NCBI GenBank assembly: GCA_016713875.1
Contig: JADJOI010000003.1
Location: 2,790,001-2,854,000 of the forward strand
Length of the DNA: 64,000 nt
From: Flavobacteriales bacterium
Lineage (GTDB): Bacteria; Bacteroidota; Bacteroidia; Flavobacteriales_F; PHOS-HE28
Direction: 5' to 3'
A program made the position numbers and the translations under genes. Positions 61,753-64,000 of this stretch are shown piece by piece. The notes beneath the pieces were generated by a model. That model was not told the DNA's origin. It saw only the letters and a list, made by a program, of their open reading frames with translations, and ran no database searches. How positions within the stretch are numbered: position 1 is the stretch's first letter; each line of letters opens with the position of its first letter.

Positions 61753-62522
61753 TGCGCCGCCTCACCCTGCCCGCCCTCCTGCTGGCGCTCGCCCCGGCCG
61801 CCGCGCAAACACCCGACCAGCAGTACGAGCTGTGCGTGAAGCAGTTCAACGAGTTCCGCGACCGCTTCAACGGCCGCTACGCCGGCGCCGTGCCCGAAGG
61901 GGTGGCCGCGCCCGACCGGCGCACCCTGCTGCACAGCCTGATGGCCTCGACCCTCGACGAGGGCACGCGCGAAGCCTTCGTGAACGACGTGCTGGCCCGC
62001 GGGGCCGCTTCGGAACTGGAGCTGGACGGCACCCCCTGGCTGGCCCATGTGGTCTGCCACACCTGGAGCAGCGGCGACACCGCCGCGGTGGGCTTCTGGC
62101 TGGTGCGCGAGCAGGTGGGCGCCGCCCGCAAGTGGTCCATCCTGGGCACGGACCTGGCGCGCGTCGCACCGGGCACGCAGCTCTATATCGATTCCAAGAG
62201 CCACGAGTACGGCTTCATCGACCTGCTGCGCATCGATGACGAAGGCCGTCCCGGCGTGTACCCCTACATCGGCCCGCCGGGCATCTCGGCGCTCTTCGAG
62301 CTGCAGGAGGCCCTCTTGCGGGGCGGGCTCCGCATCCTGGCCATCGAGCGGGTGACGATGCATCTGCTACAGGTGCCGGGCTGGACGCTGCAGGTGGAGT
62401 ACCGGCCACCACCGCTCCGCGCCAGGGACTTCACGCCGAGCGGCTGGAACGTGGTGCGCGCCGAGCGCATGAGCGACGGCGACAAACTTCAGTACCTCTG
62501 GAAGCATGTGCTGGGCCTGTGA
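61749..62522 (+). CDS. Exported protein of unknown function
   Basis: 257 residues (start ATG 61749 or 61752) with a signal peptide (LTLPALLLALAPAAAQ). The mature part has a conserved-looking core (GTPWLAHVVCHTWSSGDTAAVGFWLVREQ, KSHEYGFIDLLRIDDEGRPGVYPYIG) and an aromatic C-terminus. It is coupled to the gene before it by ATGA overlap and lies 7 nt from the next. No domain recognised; probably part of a three-protein envelope system. Confidence 0.75.
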   Translation: MMRRLTLPALLLALAPAAAQTPDQQYELCVKQFNEFRDRFNGRYAGAVPEGVAAPDRRTLLHSLMASTLDEGTREAFVNDVLARGAASELELDGTPWLAHVVCHTWSSGDTAAVGFWLVREQVGAARKWSILGTDLARVAPGTQLYIDSKSHEYGFIDLLRIDDEGRPGVYPYIGPPGISALFELQEALLRGGLRILAIERVTMHLLQVPGWTLQVEYRPPPLRARDFTPSGWNVVRAERMSDGDKLQYLWKHVLGL

Positions 62523-62529
62523 CCGCGCG

Positions 62530-64000
62530 ATGCGCCTGCTGGTGATCGCGGTGCTCATCGCCGGCACCACACCGGCGCGCGCGATCACCGGTGATACGCT
62601 CTCCCTGCAGGACAAGGGCCTGATCAACGCGCACGCGGAGAGCCTCTTCAAGCGGTTCATCGCCCTGCTGGACAACGTGGCCGGCATGGACGCTGCGGAC
62701 GATGAGAGCGCCTTGCTCGTGCAACAGTTGATCGGCAACGCGTGCGAACCGGGCCGCGACCGCATGTTCCTGGGCACGCAGGTGCGCATCGAGGACAACG
62801 TGGACCCGGCCAACGATGCCCGCACCGCCGGCCGCGACCGCCCGCTCACCGAGTACATGAACGACCTGTTGCTCTACTTCCAGAGCACGGACCCCCTGGG
62901 CACCGCGGTGGAGGCCCGCCTACTGAAGAAACGTGAACCGGCCATCACCGACCAGGCCTTCACGCAGGTGCTCTATGAACTGCGTTTTCTGGGGCGCAAC
63001 AGCTCCAGCTCACGCACCTATGAACGCCACCTGCGCGTGCTGGAGCTCGTGGCCGAGCGGCGGCCGGGCGGCGGATGGGACGTGGCGATCGCGGCGGACA
63101 ACTTCTTCGCGCAGGGCTCGGCCTTCGCCGAGGCGTTGCTGGAGCAGGACATCGACTCGCTGGCGCGCGCCGGACGCGGCGACCTCGCCGACCTGAGCCG
63201 CGCCCTGGCCGAGTACCGCGGCTCCTTCGACCAGGCCCTGCGCCGCGATGAAGAGGAACGCACCCAACGGCGGAAGGCCTACGCGGAGGCGGTTTCCGCC
63301 GGGCGCGGCTTCCTGGACCGGGGCGACCACGAGAACGCGATGAACCTCTTCGAGCAGGCCCGCACGCTGGACCCGCTCGCCGTGGAGCCCCTGGTGCTGC
63401 TCAACGAGGTGAAGCGTGCCGCCGAGCGCAAGCGCCTGAAGGACGAGGCCGAGGTGGCCGCCGCCATCGAGGAGGGTGGAGCGCTCACCGCCCTGCGCTG
63501 TTACGAGCGGGCCATCGCCGCCTTCGAGCGGGCGGACCGCGTGAAGCCCGGCGACGCCACGGTGAAGGCCCGCATCGACGGCCTCCGCGCCCTCACCGCC
63601 AAGCAGGCCGAGCGCGAGAAGCTCTTCCGCATGGGCGAGCTGGACAAGGCGCTGGCCGAGGTGCAGGCCGCCCGCACCGGTGCGGGGCGCAGCGACGATC
63701 CCGACCTGACCCTGCTGCACGCGCGCATTCTCATCGCCCGCAAACAATCCGGCCAGGCGCTGCAGCTCCTCGGCGCCCTGTTGGAGCGCATGCCCGACCA
63801 TGTGCCCGCACGCGACCTGCGGGCCTCGCTGCTGGAGCGGAGCGCCGTGCCCGCCGACCGGCAGACCGCCGCCGGCGACCTCTACACGCTGCGGCTGAAG
63901 GACCGCTGGCAGCCCGGCTACGACCATCGCCTGGCCCTGCTGCTGTGCCAGGACCAGGGCAAGTGCACCGAAGCCATCGCCCTGCTCCAGGAGACCCGCG
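62530..64000 (+). CDS. Exported TPR protein (3' partial)
   Basis: The ATG at 62530 starts a signal peptide (LLVIAVLIAGTTPARA), and the frame is open to the window end (490 residues seen). After ~240 residues without clear similarity come TPR-like helix pairs (AYAEAVSAGRGFLDRGDHENAMNLFEQARTLDPL; GALTALRCYERAIAAFERADRVKPGDATVKARI; LALLLCQDQGKCTEAIALLQ). It is the third gene of the operon with the two unknown exported proteins. Probably a periplasmic protein-protein scaffold. The stop lies beyond the window. Confidence 0.8.
   Translation, partial: MRLLVIAVLIAGTTPARAITGDTLSLQDKGLINAHAESLFKRFIALLDNVAGMDAADDESALLVQQLIGNACEPGRDRMFLGTQVRIEDNVDPANDARTAGRDRPLTEYMNDLLLYFQSTDPLGTAVEARLLKKREPAITDQAFTQVLYELRFLGRNSSSSRTYERHLRVLELVAERRPGGGWDVAIAADNFFAQGSAFAEALLEQDIDSLARAGRGDLADLSRALAEYRGSFDQALRRDEEERTQRRKAYAEAVSAGRGFLDRGDHENAMNLFEQARTLDPLAVEPLVLLNEVKRAAERKRLKDEAEVAAAIEEGGALTALRCYERAIAAFERADRVKPGDATVKARIDGLRALTAKQAEREKLFRMGELDKALAEVQAARTGAGRSDDPDLTLLHARILIARKQSGQALQLLGALLERMPDHVPARDLRASLLERSAVPADRQTAAGDLYTLRLKDRWQPGYDHRLALLLCQDQGKCTEAIALLQETR

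Overview
The window looks like a high-G+C member of the Bacteroidota, probably close to the Flavobacteriales. Many secreted proteins end in type IX secretion (T9SS) type A or type B sorting domains. Promoters match the Bacteroidota -7 element TAnnTTTG, and Shine-Dalgarno sequences are mostly absent. It carries the SUF iron-sulfur system followed by a DUF2480 gene, and LytS-type sensor kinases with Y_Y_Y or TPR input domains. No database search was possible; product names rest on motifs read from the translations.

Layout. 1-7.5 kb: the 3' part of a beta-propeller histidine kinase, a small lipoprotein, a helical-repeat protein, a T9SS protein and thiL. 7.5-24.3 kb: the SUF locus sufA-sufB / sufC-sufD-sufS-(lipoprotein)-sufE-sufT-DUF2480. 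It is cut between sufB and sufC by a visibly lower-G+C block of four co-directional secreted-protein genes (9.8-18.9 kb). Both halves have their own TACCTTTG promoter, each followed by the same palindrome, TTTAGA-N5-TCTAAA. 24.3-32.4 kb: a secreted zinc-protease-like protein, a PurF-type amidotransferase and a large T9SS type B PKD/SBBP protein. 32.4-44.7 kb: enzymes for 3-hydroxyanthranilate breakdown (3-HAO and ACMSD, then an SDR and a 2-aminomuconate-semialdehyde-dehydrogenase-like ALDH), with repeat-rich secreted proteins and an OmpR-type two-component system between them. 44.9-49.5 kb: a double SiaB-like protein divergent from an HD-domain/polyphosphate-kinase fusion, then a universal stress protein.

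49.6-51.0 kb holds the most unusual element. A normal tRNA-Ala(GGC) gene on the minus strand is followed by ten tandem, degenerate tRNA-Ala-like copies with a 127-nt period, each followed by a GC hairpin and T-run. All ten keep the GGC anticodon and the G3.U70 pair recognised by alanyl-tRNA synthetase, but they have lost canonical D-arm and T-loop bases. 51-58.4 kb: a fructosamine-kinase-family gene, a delta-60 repeat protein, a PQQ-like propeller gene with a remnant of a paralogue beside it, and a 195-bp tandem repeat rich in palindromes. 58.4-64 kb: a TPR-LytS kinase divergent from an operon of three exported proteins, the last of which runs off the window.
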